From: Zoroaster sp. YZ-2022
Taxonomy: Eukaryota > Echinodermata > Asteroidea > Forcipulatida > Zoroasteridae
Assembly (NCBI GenBank): GCA_029582265.1
Contig: CM055816.1
Span: 37,699,466-37,763,465, forward strand
Length of the DNA: 64,000 bases
Direction of reading: 5' to 3'
Positions 27,101 to 37,482 of this stretch are shown here, in pieces. Under the pieces are notes generated by a model that was not told the DNA's origin, made no database searches, and saw only the letters and a list, made by a program, of their open reading frames with translations. Every line of letters begins with the position of its first letter. Position 1 is the first letter of the stretch. The translations under genes were made by a program, and so were the position numbers.

Positions 27101-27773
27101 AATTTTCTTCTGAGTTAGGAGGTGGAAAACAACCAGAAATAAACTTGGCAATGGAAGCAGTGCTGGACGCCTTACCAGATGAGGTTACAGAGGGAATTGT
27201 TCCGATGGGTTTGTGTGAGACAACACCAAAGGTACAGTAAGTTTTGGACCCCATAAGGAAGTGTGTGTACAACCACACAGTCTGCCGCATGTCTCAATCT
27301 GATAATTTGAATTATTGCTGAATCTTTCACTTTAAAGAAATCCAAATTATTACATTTTTATTGAAATGAAAACACACTGATCATTTTCAAACCTACGGCA
27401 TGCGTCTGAATTTTTGAGATGTCTTATACAGAGTAGTAATAGATGGTTAATAAAAGTCACTCTTACTTGGTTCTTCATTTACTAACAGTCACAGACTCAG
27501 GAGTCACAGTCATCTCAGTTACAACCGCCGAAAGGAAAACGTAAGAGGCAGGGAAACCAGACAAAGCCAAAGAAACGACAAAACAAAAGTAAAGAAGTGG
27601 AACTACTCCAACTCAACCAAGACCTCGTGTCCTTGGAAAGGGACAAGATAAAATATCGAGAAGAGAAGATTAATCTTCAAAGAGAGATGGTCAATGTTTT
27701 GCATAAAATCAATGAGAACATTGCAAAGCTGATTCCGTCACCATTCCAAATCCTCTTGGAATCAGAGCAATAG
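24199..27773 (+). CDS. Harbinger Myb/SANT-like accessory protein (4 exons)
   Basis: Exons: 24199-24267, 26186-26450, 27119-27231 and 27489-27773, all with GT/AG ends and compatible phases (0, 1, 0), giving 243 residues ending in TAG. Exon 2 encodes a trihelix Myb/SANT-like domain (about residues 24-111) with the spaced tryptophans KRWEEW, KAWMKAE and GGWDAIRKKW. Exon 4 gives a lysine/arginine-rich stretch (KGKRKRQGN..KPKKRQ), a probable nuclear signal, followed by a charged helix (LVSLERDKIKYREEKINLQR). In Harbinger elements the Myb-like partner is known to help bring the transposase to the nucleus and to the element ends. The start ATG has a short first exon (MASCTINN). The frame is uninterrupted, unlike the partner transposase. 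Exon joins are my reading of splice signals. Confidence 0.8.
24362..25133 (-). mobile_element. 5'-truncated LINE 3' end (CR1/Jockey-like)
   Basis: The minus strand is open from 25133 to 24795. Its C-terminal part (TRHSDDFHIPYVRTSQALKT, then YQGPKFWNSLGINLKSLKTC and a KKKLK..LL.KY ending) matches the usual tail of jockey-clade LINE reverse-transcriptase proteins. About 370 bp of 3' UTR follows and ends in a short (CTGAAA)n tail at about 24368-24390. It sits in Harbinger Myb intron 1. The exact LINE clade is not certain. Confidence 0.7.
25797..25868 (+). repeat. Possible tRNA-like SINE head
   Basis: GTGTTCGTGGCCTAGCGGAT is a good A-box context, and CTGC-CTTGGAA-GCAG can form an anticodon-like arm. 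The B-box region (GGGCCCGCGTTTATTGC) is poor. Probably a decayed SINE, not a tRNA gene. Confidence 0.35.
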
Positions 27774-28320
27774 ATAAACAAAAACACACTAGTTCCAATG
27801 GTCCTTTTTCATTATAAACCAGAGTTGTTAAGTTCTTTTTGACGAGTGTTGCTCACACTTTTTTGTGAGTATGGGTATAAGTACAGGACATTTGTTGAAA
27901 TCTAAAGATTGTACAGGGTACACGCTCCAACCATCCCTAGTTATACTGTTATTTGAAAACTGAGTTTGAACACTTTTTTTGAGCGGCTAGTGAAATAATT
28001 CAAATAAACATAATAACTGTGTAAAAGCATCTCCAAAAACACGTGACCAATCATGATGATTTCGTAAAATCATAAGCACATTCAAATAGGTTCCGGGACC
28101 TATGTGCTTCCACATTCATTGGGTTAACATGGGCAGGAAACGCACTTTACACACTGTAGCAGATCCCATTGTTGGAATATGAGTGAGACTGTCATGGACT
28201 TATGTGATGACATTTGTACAAGCTAATTGTGTAGTCATAAGACTCTTGAAACTACAAGGTTTCCTTTGTCTGCTTACCAATCCTATATTTTACCTTTACA
28301 AAGGAAAGTGTTACTTATAG

Positions 28321-29977
28321 TTAAAATGAATTAGCTACCAGACGGTCTCTATCAATATTGCCTTGAATATTGGCTGGTCCATCATAGTCCGGTACCTCTA
28401 CAATGTCAAGTTGGTGCTGTCTGCCCAGAAAGGGGTCGTTTATGTCCTTGGAGATATTAAACAGGACGACACATGCTACTATGACATTGCAAGCTCGATC
28501 CGGTGAAATACGAAGCCCCTTCCGCAGGCACGGGAATTTCATTTTGAGCTGCCCATTGGTCTGCTCAATAACTACTCTTGTACGGCGATGGGAACTGTTG
28601 TACACATAAAAATAAATAAAAGAAATGCACTGTGCAAGTTGTGTATTTTAAATTTAAATCTTTTTTTAACTGGTGCATCAAAAATTCCTACAGGGGACCA
28701 TGTTTAAGGTCAAAATTCCAGGCATTTATTTTTTACATGGAGTTGAGTCTATTTGAAAATAAATTCAACTTTTTTTATTTGTATAATAGTTGATAACATT
28801 TTGTAAATACACTGTTATGTTAGTATTGCTATAAATCTGACGAAATTGAATTAAATTATGGTGAAATTTATGTATGAGTAATTACAATTTTTCTTTCTGA
28901 CATTTAATTTGAGTTAATGATAAAATAAAGAATTGGGAATCATCTATAAAATATATAAGTTTAAATCTGAAAACTCACACTTTATTAAGCTCACCAGTAC
29001 CGTCCAATTCTCTACATAATTATTAAAAAAGTTCCCAAAATGTCGTTATTTGGCAGAATCTTTTCAAATTAATCAAGATTATTTTCCAAAAATATTTAAT
29101 TTCCAAAAACTCCAAATATTTGTCAAAAATGTTGTCACTCAAAAATTTCAGGCACAATACAAAATTTCCATAACATGATATTAAGTGGAAAGGACGATGG
29201 ATAGATGCAGATCAATACATTAGTTTATCAAAATAATTGTATCCAAATAAATTTGGCCATAATGTTTAAAATACAAAAATGTTGATAATTGAAGTTAAGG
29301 CAAAATGAAAAAAAGGTCTGCTTCCGATTACATGCCATTTCAAAATAGGGTAGGTAGGTAGGGAAATTCTTTTTGCTAATTTTTAATTCAAGTGTAATAG
29401 CCTGACGGTAGCAAAAACGCCTTTTTCTATGTTGTAATATCCCCCCTGTTTCCGGGCGTATTTGAAGCGTTTCTTCAACCCCCCCCCCTACATAATTATT
29501 AAAATAGTTCCCAAAATGTCGTTATTTGGCAGAATCTTTTCAAATTAATCAAGATTATTTTCCAAAAATATTTAATTTCCAAAAACTCCAAATATTTGTC
29601 CAAAATGTTGTCACTCAAAAATTTCAGGCACAATACAACATTTCCATAACATGATATTAAGTGGAAAGGACGATGGCCAGATCAATACATTAGTTTATCA
29701 AAATAATTTTTAATTCAAGTGTAATAGCCTGACGGTAGCAAAAACGCCTTTTTCTATGTTGTAATATCCCCCCTGTTTCCGGGCGTATTTGAAGCGTTTC
29801 TTCAACCCCCCCCCCCCCCAACAAATCAATAACTCGCATGACTCCATTTCTCGTAAACCGGTAATATTTGTGCATTTTTTTGTCACTATATGAATCCAGT
29901 GGGTTTGTTTTGTCTCTAAACACTCTTTCTCTCTGTAAAGCTCGTGCATTATTGACATATAGTAAATGTAACGCCAT
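28321..29977 (-). pseudogene. Broken HARBI1-like Harbinger transposase
   Basis: The N-terminal exon (29977 to about 29710) reads RERVFRDKTNPLDSYSDKKM and YRFTRNGVMRVIDLL, typical of the HARBI1 start. At a run of about 14 C on the + strand (about 29806-29819) the homologous reading moves to the next frame (KRFKYARKQGGYYNIEKGVF, ATVRLLHL), so there is a frameshift. The C-terminal exon (about 28594 to 28321, with a good acceptor TTTTATGTGTACAACAG) reads HRRTRVVIEQTNGQLKMKFP and ACVVLFNI, the usual HARBI1 C-terminal core. The middle of the DDE domain is not found between them; that space is AT-rich and contains an internal duplication. The element is therefore non-autonomous for transposase, while its ends and Myb gene look intact. 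Confidence 0.75.
29009..29820. repeat. Internal tandem duplication in the Harbinger element
   Basis: 29009-29487 and 29488-29820 are two copies of one segment, starting CTACATAATTATTAAAA and ending in the C-run after GAAGCGTTTCTTCAA. The second copy lacks about 170 bp, with the deletion ends at short AAATAAT/GCTAAT-type matches. The duplication carries a second, truncated copy of the transposase N-terminal exon 3' part (29385-29480). Confidence 0.85.
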
Positions 29978-30343
29978 TTTACGGTATATTTTACGAACAA
30001 AATCTAGGTCTATCTTAATATAATTACGTTAGGCCTAAAACTACGTTACTAAGCTGAAAGAAAATGGCGCAAATTGTCATATTTTTGCGATGAACATATA
30101 CTTTGCGGACACTAACAAGTCATCGCAGGATTTCCATCGCTAAATTTTTTTTTGCGATGAGTAAATTCATCGCTAAAGTTTAGTGAAATATATTTTTTAC
30201 ATCCATCGCTAAGTTGCGATGGATTTCAGACTTAGCGATCGGTTTCGGCGTTTGCGATGATCGTAAAGCGTTAGTGAAATCGGCTCCTGGCCTGTTAACG
30301 CGAAGCTAACGTTAAGCTGCAGTTAGTATTCACGTTTGCTCAA

Positions 30344-30570
30344 ATGGATTCATTAGATTCATCCGATAGTGAAATTTTGTCCAAACCACCTTCAAACGTT
30401 GATCATGACGACATAAATATAGATCACGGTGGAGAACAGGCTGTTATTCAGCCCTATATGTTCGAGTCTGAGCTTGGAAGTTCCGATTCCGACCAGGCAG
30501 GACGAGATGCCATGCCGCCTGGGGCACGGAATGACGAAGACCGAGAGAACAGACTGCCAAATTCGGCCTG
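30344..30570 (+). CDS. First exon of a P2X7-like (C-terminal domain type) gene, fragment
   Basis: The ATG opens 75 codons plus 2 bases, ending at the donor CTG|GTACGT. The product starts MDSLDSSDSEIL and contains IQPYMFESELGSSDSDQ and ENRLPNSAW. The 'xIQPYxFEP..DSD' segment followed by 'R..N..WC' is the hallmark of the P2X7 intracellular-type domain proteins that are multiplied in marine animal genomes in association with transposons. The split W/C codon at the donor agrees with the expected WC.CG continuation. I find no second exon before the insertion ends at about 30837, so this is a fragment. Harbinger sits in its 5' UTR or promoter. Family assignment is from recall of the motif. Confidence 0.55.
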
Positions 30571-30837
30571 GTACGTTTTTTGGCAATTATTTCAATTACA
30601 AATAAACATGTACTGGTTGTACATATCAAACAAACTTCCGATATAGTGAGATCTCAGAAAAATCGAGACGAAAACGTGGATTACATATTTAATATCGTAA
30701 CTGGTTAAGGCCATTTATATACACTACTCAATAGGGAAGTACGACCTCCACGTTCTGACCGGAAGTCTCTAAATATTGTTGAACTGCCGTGCTTATTTTT
30801 TCGATCTAAGTCTGTGCCATTTCCATTGCATACAATG

Positions 30838-31390
30838 TTTAAAGGCACAACATTGATAATTATCAAATAAAACAAATATTATCTCAAAAATGGAGGATCT
30901 TGGTGGTCAGAAGTGCAAATTAATTATATGTGAGCTCAATTCTTGCACTTGTGCTCAGGTTGGGTAATTTCCCACCCCCACAAATAAAATACATAAAAAA
31001 CACCGCCTAAAACATCACTTTATGTATCATTTCTCCTTTTTTCGCTTTTTTATTTATTTGTTTTAAATATAAAAAACAAGACAAATCGGTAGGCCATAGG
31101 GGAATTGACCCCCCCCCCCACCCTCCCCAACATTAATATTGACATTTATATTATTTGTTTTCTTCTAAAAGCAGGGTTTTATAGTAGATTTGTAATCTTG
31201 TCAATACCAGAAGTTTTATGTGATGACTCTGACAATAATTCCCGACCATTTGGACCCCTCCTTTTCATAAATCCCTTAGTCAGCCCTGTCAATAGCAGTG
31301 GTGCTCTGTGACATATGACAATAATTCCCAACCTTCTGGACCCCTCCTTTTCATAAATCCCTTGGTCAGCCCCTGGTGTACCAATGGTGT
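30838..31390. repeat. Further copy of the 15541-15960 segment
   Basis: Shares 'CACAACATTGATAATTATCA', 'ATCTCAAAAATGGAGGATCTTGG', 'GCTCAGGTTGGGTAAT' and 'TTATTTGTTTTCTTCTAAAAGCA' with 15541-15900. An internal duplication of about 85 bp ('GACAATAATTCCC.ACC.T.TGGACCCCTCCTTTTCATAAATCCCTT') occurs at 31225 and 31315. Confidence 0.75.
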
Positions 31391-31739
31391 ACAATCCCTT
31401 TAAGTGGTACGCTTTTTTTCTTTGATGGCAATGAAAGTTGTAGGTTTACTGAACCATAATCTCATAACATAATGAGTTATGTCATTAGGCTTCTTAGTAT
31501 TCCAACCTTAAAACATATTACACCGTAAAACATATTACACCTTAAAACTGAATTGTTCATTCAGATGTACGGATCAGTATATAGAAAAACCTTCCCGCGC
31601 GTTGCTGCACGATGATGACGATGTCGATGACGTATACATACAACAATCGCTGTTCTTTTTCGGGATATAAAACAGCGTTAACAAAATCAAAATTATTTTT
31701 GCGCTGACAGCCACCCATAGTTTCTATTATTCGTTACTA

Positions 31740-31984
31740 CACTCACTGGCCAAAAGTATTACTCAAAATAGCACTTTACAGTAACAGGTGAGATGATCAT
31801 TTAATCCGATTTCATCGATCGTGTATTACATAGCAAGAACAGTAAAAAATAACAATGACTTCAAAACACAGGCACTGTCAAGAAGTCTTTAAATAAAATT
31901 TAAAAAATAAATTATTGTAACACAGTTCTCCAAACTGAACTTTGGTGTGAATTTCAATGTTGCAATACTTATGGCCAGTGAGTG
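31740..31984. mobile_element. Mariner-type MITE, 245 bp
   Basis: Inverted termini CACTCACTGGCCAAAAGTAT and (right, complement) CACTCACTGGCCATAAGTAT with TA on each side. The interior is AT-rich without an open frame. Tc1/mariner affinity follows from the TA target and the terminus type. Confidence 0.85.
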
Positions 31985-33365
31985 TATTATTCAAGTCTGT
32001 ATATTCCGCCGAACAAGCTTACTCGATCAATGATGCACGTTGGGGGCGCTATGACAAACTGCGCGCAGTACACAGCAGACAGATACGGCTAGAATACAGA
32101 CATGTTTTAATAAGGAAGTTGTCGCAGCATTGTTTTTTACTATGTAAAATAGTCATCATAAAAAGCCTATAATTATCCTAGTATTTGAACCAACAAAAGA
32201 CGAGCCAGACAAAATACCCTGAAAGTAATATTTATGAAGTCAAAACATGGAACGATTTCGTTTGAAATGCTTAAAATTACATTTTGCAGTGTAAACAGGT
32301 TCAGGTGTTGTTTTTCAAGGCTGTACTGCCGTTTGATCCATCATTATATGCCCATATTTTACCATAAATAATTTTCTTTTTACATTGTGCTATCTATTGT
32401 TGAAACAGATGTAATATCCCAAGAACGGCTGCGACGTGTTTGGATGCTTTTCTAAGCGAATTTTGGGTGTTCTTTGTGGTATGATCAAGCTTGATTTTGA
32501 TTATAAAAATTATGCTTTGGCTGACCGTTGTTGATCATAATCGGTGCCGAAATTATTATAAACCTCACCACCAAATGTTCAAAAACTTTTATTGGAAAAC
32601 GAAGTTAGTTAAGTTGATATAGTTCCCATGCTTTTTCAATACGGCATAGGCGCGGTAAGGAACTACCGCTCATGCCGTAGTTATTATGTGAAAGCGCACG
32701 TGTAAACTTCTCATGGTACTGAATTGTGTATAGGGGTGGCGTAATTGCTTATTGCTCACCCCCCCCCCCCCTCAAACCCCCTGGGGATTTTGCCCGTCGT
32801 TTGTCGTTAGCACATTGAATATGTCCCGGTGGGGACAGAAACAAACACGGTCGGGACGGAACCCTTGGTATTCTTTGCTTCGAGTACGGTAAATATTTCG
32901 GAAAGGTTTTGTTCAGAACCATGAATATAAACATTATACAAAAATCTGTATTTTATGTACAATTGTATTTCAAAGACCCTTATTGAAGGATTATACGAAA
33001 TTACTGAATTATAATATAACAACTTGTGACATCCTGAAAAATTATTCCGTCTGACATTCTTTAATTAAAACGTGAAATGTAACAAATTTGAAGTGGATCA
33101 TGGCTGTGATCTGAATAAATTGTGTAGTTAAACAAAGTTAATAACAAAATAATATGAACATAAAATATGATTTTTTTTAAAAAACGTAGTCTTGATCCAA
33201 ATACCACCTTCTTGCAAATCGAATCACTAGACTACCATGCCACTAGAATGTGTCGGTGAATTATTTATTGAACAACTTTGCACTGCAGATAGAGAAATTG
33301 CTGACTACCCCAGTGTTCAGCCTATCTACTAAAATGATCCGCTGCACATAGCTTTATAATAAAAA
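31985..33365. other. No gene seen
   Basis: Mostly AT-rich sequence with a C-run at 32759-32772. The short open frames on either strand have no recognisable domains. No element termini were identified. Confidence 0.4.
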
Positions 33366-34077
33366 TGTAACACTTAAAAATGAGGGGTGCTACAAGCCCC
33401 AGTGAGGTGACACCTAGCCCCTCACGACACCTCAAAAACACGTGAAACGGATGAACGGCACACGGGAAAACCCGGAAATTCCTCGACAGTAAGCCACCTT
33501 ACAAAGTATTTAGTATAACACATGCACAATACACAACGCTCCTGGACTTACCACTTATATAGCACTACACCCTCGGGCTTATGACTTGAACGTACGGTCT
33601 CTTTTATGACTTTTTACGACTGTGCGAGCTAACTCTCTACAAGTTTACGGCACAACTGACCACAAATCTACATACAATGCAATGCGCTCTGTGCTCCAAA
33701 ACTGGTGCTCGGTGGCTGCGTGCTGCGGCATTGCCTAATTGCGCACGGAACCAGCGAATCCCTCACCAAGTTTTACCATTAAATAAAAGGGTAGAAAATA
33801 CAAACTGCTGTTGCGTCACACTACTCTGTCGGCCCGTCTTCAACTCAATCAACGTACTCTTCTCCCTGCTGCCAGTTTTGGTCCCCGAGTTGTCAACGTC
33901 GGCAATACAAGAACGCAGCCTAGTTTCTCAACTCAATTGAGGCCTTCCTCTTTGTATTGCTAGTTCCGGTCCCCGAGTTGTCGATATCGGTCATACGAGA
34001 CATTCGCAAATAGACTCCGCACAAGGACTAGACCAGCACCCGCCAGTCTACAAAACCCGGTCCATCCTAGTTTCTCA
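33366..34077 (+). mobile_element. Possible LTR (712 bp) of an LTR retrotransposon
   Basis: The segment starts TGTAACACTT and ends TTTCTCA (TG...CA). It holds a TATA-like box (TTATATAG near 33555) and AATAAA near 33782, in the expected order. It is followed directly by TTGGTGGTACCTGCCC, which could be a primer-binding site. No second LTR and no clear gag/pol are visible downstream, so it would be a truncated copy. This is weak evidence and needs a repeat search. Confidence 0.3.
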
Positions 34078-34871
34078 TTGGTGGTACCTGCCCTCAACAC
34101 CATGAACATTTTGTTATTTGTCACAATTATTGTCATTGGATGTGATTACTTTATTTTCCCTTTTCTTTTGTACATGTGCAATGATTTTGTTGTTCTAAAT
34201 CCCGACTCCCATATAATTCCTTTCAGTGGTGGTCTTTCCCTTTATTCTGTTAAGTTGATCCATTTGCTTCGTGATTTCGTAACTGCTGACATGGGGAGAG
34301 CATTGGTAAAGTCTATTGTGGAGAGTTGAGCATAATGGTCCGGTTTATCAAGTCCTTCCAACACAGAGTATTACTATATTGTTGTAAATCAAACTTATTG
34401 GATGTCTAGTAAGATCCATTTTGCCAGAAAAGATTCCAAGATACGAACAAAAACTGGAGTTAGTGAGAACAGACGAAGTTGGTCAAGCGAAGATACGTTC
34501 TTCACTTTTGGAACGGGAACAATTGAAGCTGTTTTAATTTCCAGACGTCAGGGAACATAGAATAATTTGTACCTTTGAATTTCATATTTATTGAAAATCT
34601 GAAAGCCGGGGGGTGGTAATTATGGTAGTGTTTGGTGGCCCAACATTTGAGGAACACTCACTATGCTTGCCGGATAGTAATACACATAATATAATGGTGC
34701 CCGGCAAATCCGTTCTTTCGGCTGGCTGGCTGGCTGGCTGTAGGGCGTGTTAAACATTAACAGCCCAAAATTAACAGCCCAAAATATGTCGCCTTCAATT
34801 ATCATCTCGTTTCATAAGAATCATAAAACATTTTTTGACAATCAATTTGGTATGTAATTGTTCATTCACAG

Positions 34872-35102
34872 TGACAGCAGTCTTTTCAGATTGCCCCGAT
34901 GCCGATGTCATAACCACTGATCGCATGGTCAACTTTATGATCCCTAAAGCCAATGATTACTACACCGGCAAGCCACTCACCGTGTCGTGCAGTCCAAAGC
35001 CGGGGACGGAATTCACCAAACGCTCTACAGTGGTTAATTGTACGGCGATCCATGATGAGGGACACGTGGCACCACAAGTGTGCTCCTTCAACGTTCAGTT
35101 AT
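34872..35102 (+). CDS. HYR (hyalin repeat) domain exon of a modular extracellular protein
   Basis: 231 bp, acceptor TTCATTCACAG, donor TTAT|GTAAGA, phase 1 at both ends, so it is a freely insertable class 1-1 module. Translation gives the full HYR pattern: SDCPDAD, then FMIPKANDYYTGKPLTVSCS, PKPGTEF, STVVNCTAIHDEGH and CSFNVQL. The paired cysteines and the PxA.D/PG..F/V.C.A.D.G signature are those of HYR domains, an Ig-like fold found in hyalin and many secreted adhesion proteins. By phase it can splice directly to the F5/8C exon at 51805. That reads FNVQL-Y-CRDPLGMES across the join. Upstream exons are not visible in the window, so the gene starts further left or its first exons are too short to recognise. 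Confidence 0.82.
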
Positions 35103-35578
35103 GTAAGAAAATCTATTAAAGAGAGTGATGTACACCTTTAGTAATCGTCCCAATTAAATAACATAAAACAACATAATTATTTATTACCTGGACACTTGAA
35201 TTGAAGTTGGTATTGGTACCGAACATCCTAAGAAATTATTTTGTCTGACTTCCTGTAAATGAAATGTGTTACCAATGTGAATGCATTTGTACAATTTCCT
35301 CATAGATGACACAACGAAATAATGTGAAACTTTCACATAGCTTTTTTTATTCTTTTTTATTTAATTATGGATGCATTTTCATGTGTTACCTGTGGGCGGA
35401 TCTAGAAGGTGGGTCTAGGGATCCACACCCTCCCTTTTTATGGATACATTTACCAATGGTGCACACTCCCTTCAAACGTTATAAATCACTACCCTCAAGG
35501 TTGTCTTAATTTTTTATATATATTTTTTTATATCAAGAACATTTCCCAATACCTTTGGTTTGTAATTTTTAATTCATA

Positions 35579-36170
35579 GTGATACCAGTTTTGTCAGATT
35601 GCTCTGTGATAGTGATACCAGTTTTGTCAGATTGCTCTGTGATAGTGATACCAGTTTTGTCAGTTTGCTCTGTGATAGTGATACCAGTTTTGTCAGATTG
35701 CTCTGTGATAGTGATACCAGTTTTGTCAGATTGCTCTGTCATAGTGATACCAGTTTTGTCAGATTGCTCTGTGATAGTGATACCAGTGTTGTCAGATTGC
35801 CCTGTGATAGTGATACCAGTTTTGTCAGATTGCTCTGTGATAGTGATACCAGTTTTGTCAGATTGCTCTGTGATAGTGATACCAGTTTTGTCAGATTGCT
35901 CTGTGATAGTGATACCAGTTTTGTCAGATTGCTCTGTGATAGTGATACCAGTTTTGTCAGATTGCTCTGTGATAGTGATACCAGTTTTGTCAGATTGCTC
36001 TGTGATAGTGATACCAGTTTTGTCAGATTGCTCTGTGATAGTGATACCAGTTTTGTCAGATTGCTCTGTGATAGTGATACCAGTTTTGTCAGATTGCTCT
36101 GTGATAGTGATACCAGTTTTGTCAGATTGCTCTGTTATAGTGATACCAGTTTGTCAGATTGCTCTGATGC
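35579..36170 (+). repeat. 33-bp minisatellite, 17 full copies plus one shortened, derived from a HYR exon start
   Basis: The unit is TGATACCAGTTTTGTCAGAT followed by TGCTCTGTGATAG. It keeps a frame of 11 residues (IPVLSDCSVIV) open through all units. It matches the first 33 bases of the HYR exon at 34872 (TGACAGCAGTCTTTTCAGAT TGCCCCGAT...). The array follows a plausible acceptor (TTTTTAATTCATAG). The copies are almost identical, with single changes in units 3, 5 and 7. The last copy has lost one T, which shifts the frame. Confidence 0.9.
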
Positions 36171-36333
36171 CGATATTCAGCTTTATGATGCTGATCCCAT
36201 GCGCTACTATAATACGTACACACTATAACACCACTCACCGTGTTGAGCGGTCCAACTTATGCGACGAAATTCACTCACCGAAAGTCTTAAGGACGCGATA
36301 TTTTGACTGCAAACAAGATTTACCGTGGTAGAC
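36150..36333 (+). pseudogene. Decayed second HYR exon
   Basis: After the minisatellite the sequence still resembles the HYR exon: SDCSDADIQLYDADP in one frame, then after a stop and frame change TPLTVLSGPTYATKFTHRKS, which lines up with KPLTVSCSPKPGTEFTKRST in the intact exon. It has in-frame stops and frameshifts, and it is cut by the piggyBac TTAA insertion at 36334-36337. It is not translatable as an exon. Confidence 0.7.
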
Positions 36334-36384
36334 TTAACCCATATGTACGGAGCCCCTAAAGGGACAAGATTTTTTAATTTTTTA

Positions 36385-36681
36385 TTTCGTTCCCTCGAAA
36401 TAATATTTCGTTCCCTCGAAATATATTTCGTTCCCTCGAAATAACATTTCGTTCCCTCGAAATAATATTTCGTTCCCTCGAAATAATATTTCGTTCCCTC
36501 GAAATAATATTTCGTTCCCTCGAAATAATATTTCGTTCCCTCGAAATAATATTTCGTTCCCTCGAATTAATATTTCGTTCCCTCGAATTAATATTTCGTT
36601 CCCTCGAAATAATATTTCGTTCCCTCGAAATAATATTTCGTTCCCTCGAAATAATATTTCGTTCCCTCGAAATAATATTTC
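36385..36681. repeat. Left subterminal array: 21-bp hairpin unit, 14 copies
   Basis: Unit ATTTCGTTCCCTCGAAATAAT; within each unit ATTTCG and CGAAAT can pair over a TTCCCT loop. Variant units have GAATTAAT. The same unit in inverse orientation forms the right array of the element. It probably presents repeated transposase binding sites or secondary structure at the end. Confidence 0.95.
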
Positions 36682-37482
36682 AATTGCCAGTCTTGGGTCA
36701 TCGAAGAGTATACGTAGGGCGGATGTACCGATTTCAGGTAAAATGATTGTTTTTCTATTTGTTAGGCCTATTATTTGTTTATAAAGTGTACGGGTTTGAC
36801 AACAAATTAATAATTATTGAATTTCTTGATGAAGTTATTTAGGCGCATTACTAATAAGTATCAATTTATGTGCACCCCTTCTTGCACCTTGCAATGTAAC
36901 ACAGTTCTGTTGAAGACTTGGAAACGAGCTCCAATAAAACTATTAAAATCACTCAGAAATAATGAGAAATTAAAGAAGCTTAAATTCAGGGATGGAAACA
37001 GGAGTGGCCTAGCCCAGAGGTGCAAAGTGTCGTTTTTTTTTCTTCTGAATAATCCAAAAATTTTACGAAAATAACCATAACCAAAACCCATAACCATAAC
37101 CATGTTATACATAGCGACAATAACAATACTAATAAATTGGGGAAAATGTAAAAATAAAAATATTACAAAAATACAAAACTCTTCGGATGGTATGGGCCTA
37201 GTTACATTAATGTAGGGCAAAATTTTTGGCGGGCAAAGAAAGTAACTTGTGGGCAAACCCCTCCCCCGCAAATGCCGCCACTGACGACTTGTCTACAAGT
37301 CTTGGACAGGCGTGACATGACTAGCCCGAGCATCTGACGTCACACTTCGAGTCTTGTGATTATTCACGGATAAAGACAGGGAACCAGTCTATGACATGAT
37401 CTGATGACCGTCCGTACGTCCACAAAAACAGCTGCTCACTTATTTTATAAGTATTTATGTTTTTTGTCCTTTCAGATGTGCC

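Larger units (their letters stand above)
23957..30286. mobile_element. Harbinger (PIF) DNA transposon, 6.33 kb
   Basis: Perfect 18-bp terminal inverted repeat GAGCCGATTTCACTAACG with 3-bp target duplication CTG (23954-23956 and 30287-30289), which fits the CWG preference of Harbinger. Both subterminal regions contain many copies of GCGATG/CATCGC in both orientations, likely transposase or Myb binding sites. Inside are the two genes expected of the family: a Myb-like gene (+, 24199-27773) and a HARBI1-like transposase (-, 28321-29977), arranged convergently. A LINE 3' fragment is inserted in intron 1 of the Myb gene. Confidence 0.92.
23698..30837. mobile_element. Composite insertion carrying a P2X7-like first exon, split by Harbinger
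   Basis: The duplicated unit runs 'ATG..TTAAAGG' and then continues as 'ACACAACATTGATAATTATC' at 15541. In this copy the two halves are separated: 23690 reads TATGTTAAAGGATCC and 30835 resumes AATGTTTAAAGGCACAACATTG. The intervening DNA, without the Harbinger element, is about 0.8 kb. It holds a promoter-like segment and the 30344-30570 exon. I could not find terminal inverted repeats for it, so the mechanism (truncated transposon or recombination) is open. Confidence 0.5.

Noticed and set aside
28403..28609. Open frame on + strand opposite the Harbinger C-terminal exon
   Set aside because: Antisense shadow of the HARBI1-like exon.
34390..34560. Possible retropepsin-like reading (SSEDTFFTFGTGTIEA) after the putative LTR
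   Set aside because: Too short and lacks the D-S/T-G active site, so I do not call a pol gene.
35599..36228. 209-codon open frame across the minisatellite (repeated CDSDTSFVRLL)
   Set aside because: A shadow frame of the 33-bp tandem repeat. Any frame without a stop in one unit stays open over the array.
37205..37290. hAT-like terminus GCCGCCACTG near 37285
   Set aside because: No partner end or matching 8-bp duplication was found nearby.
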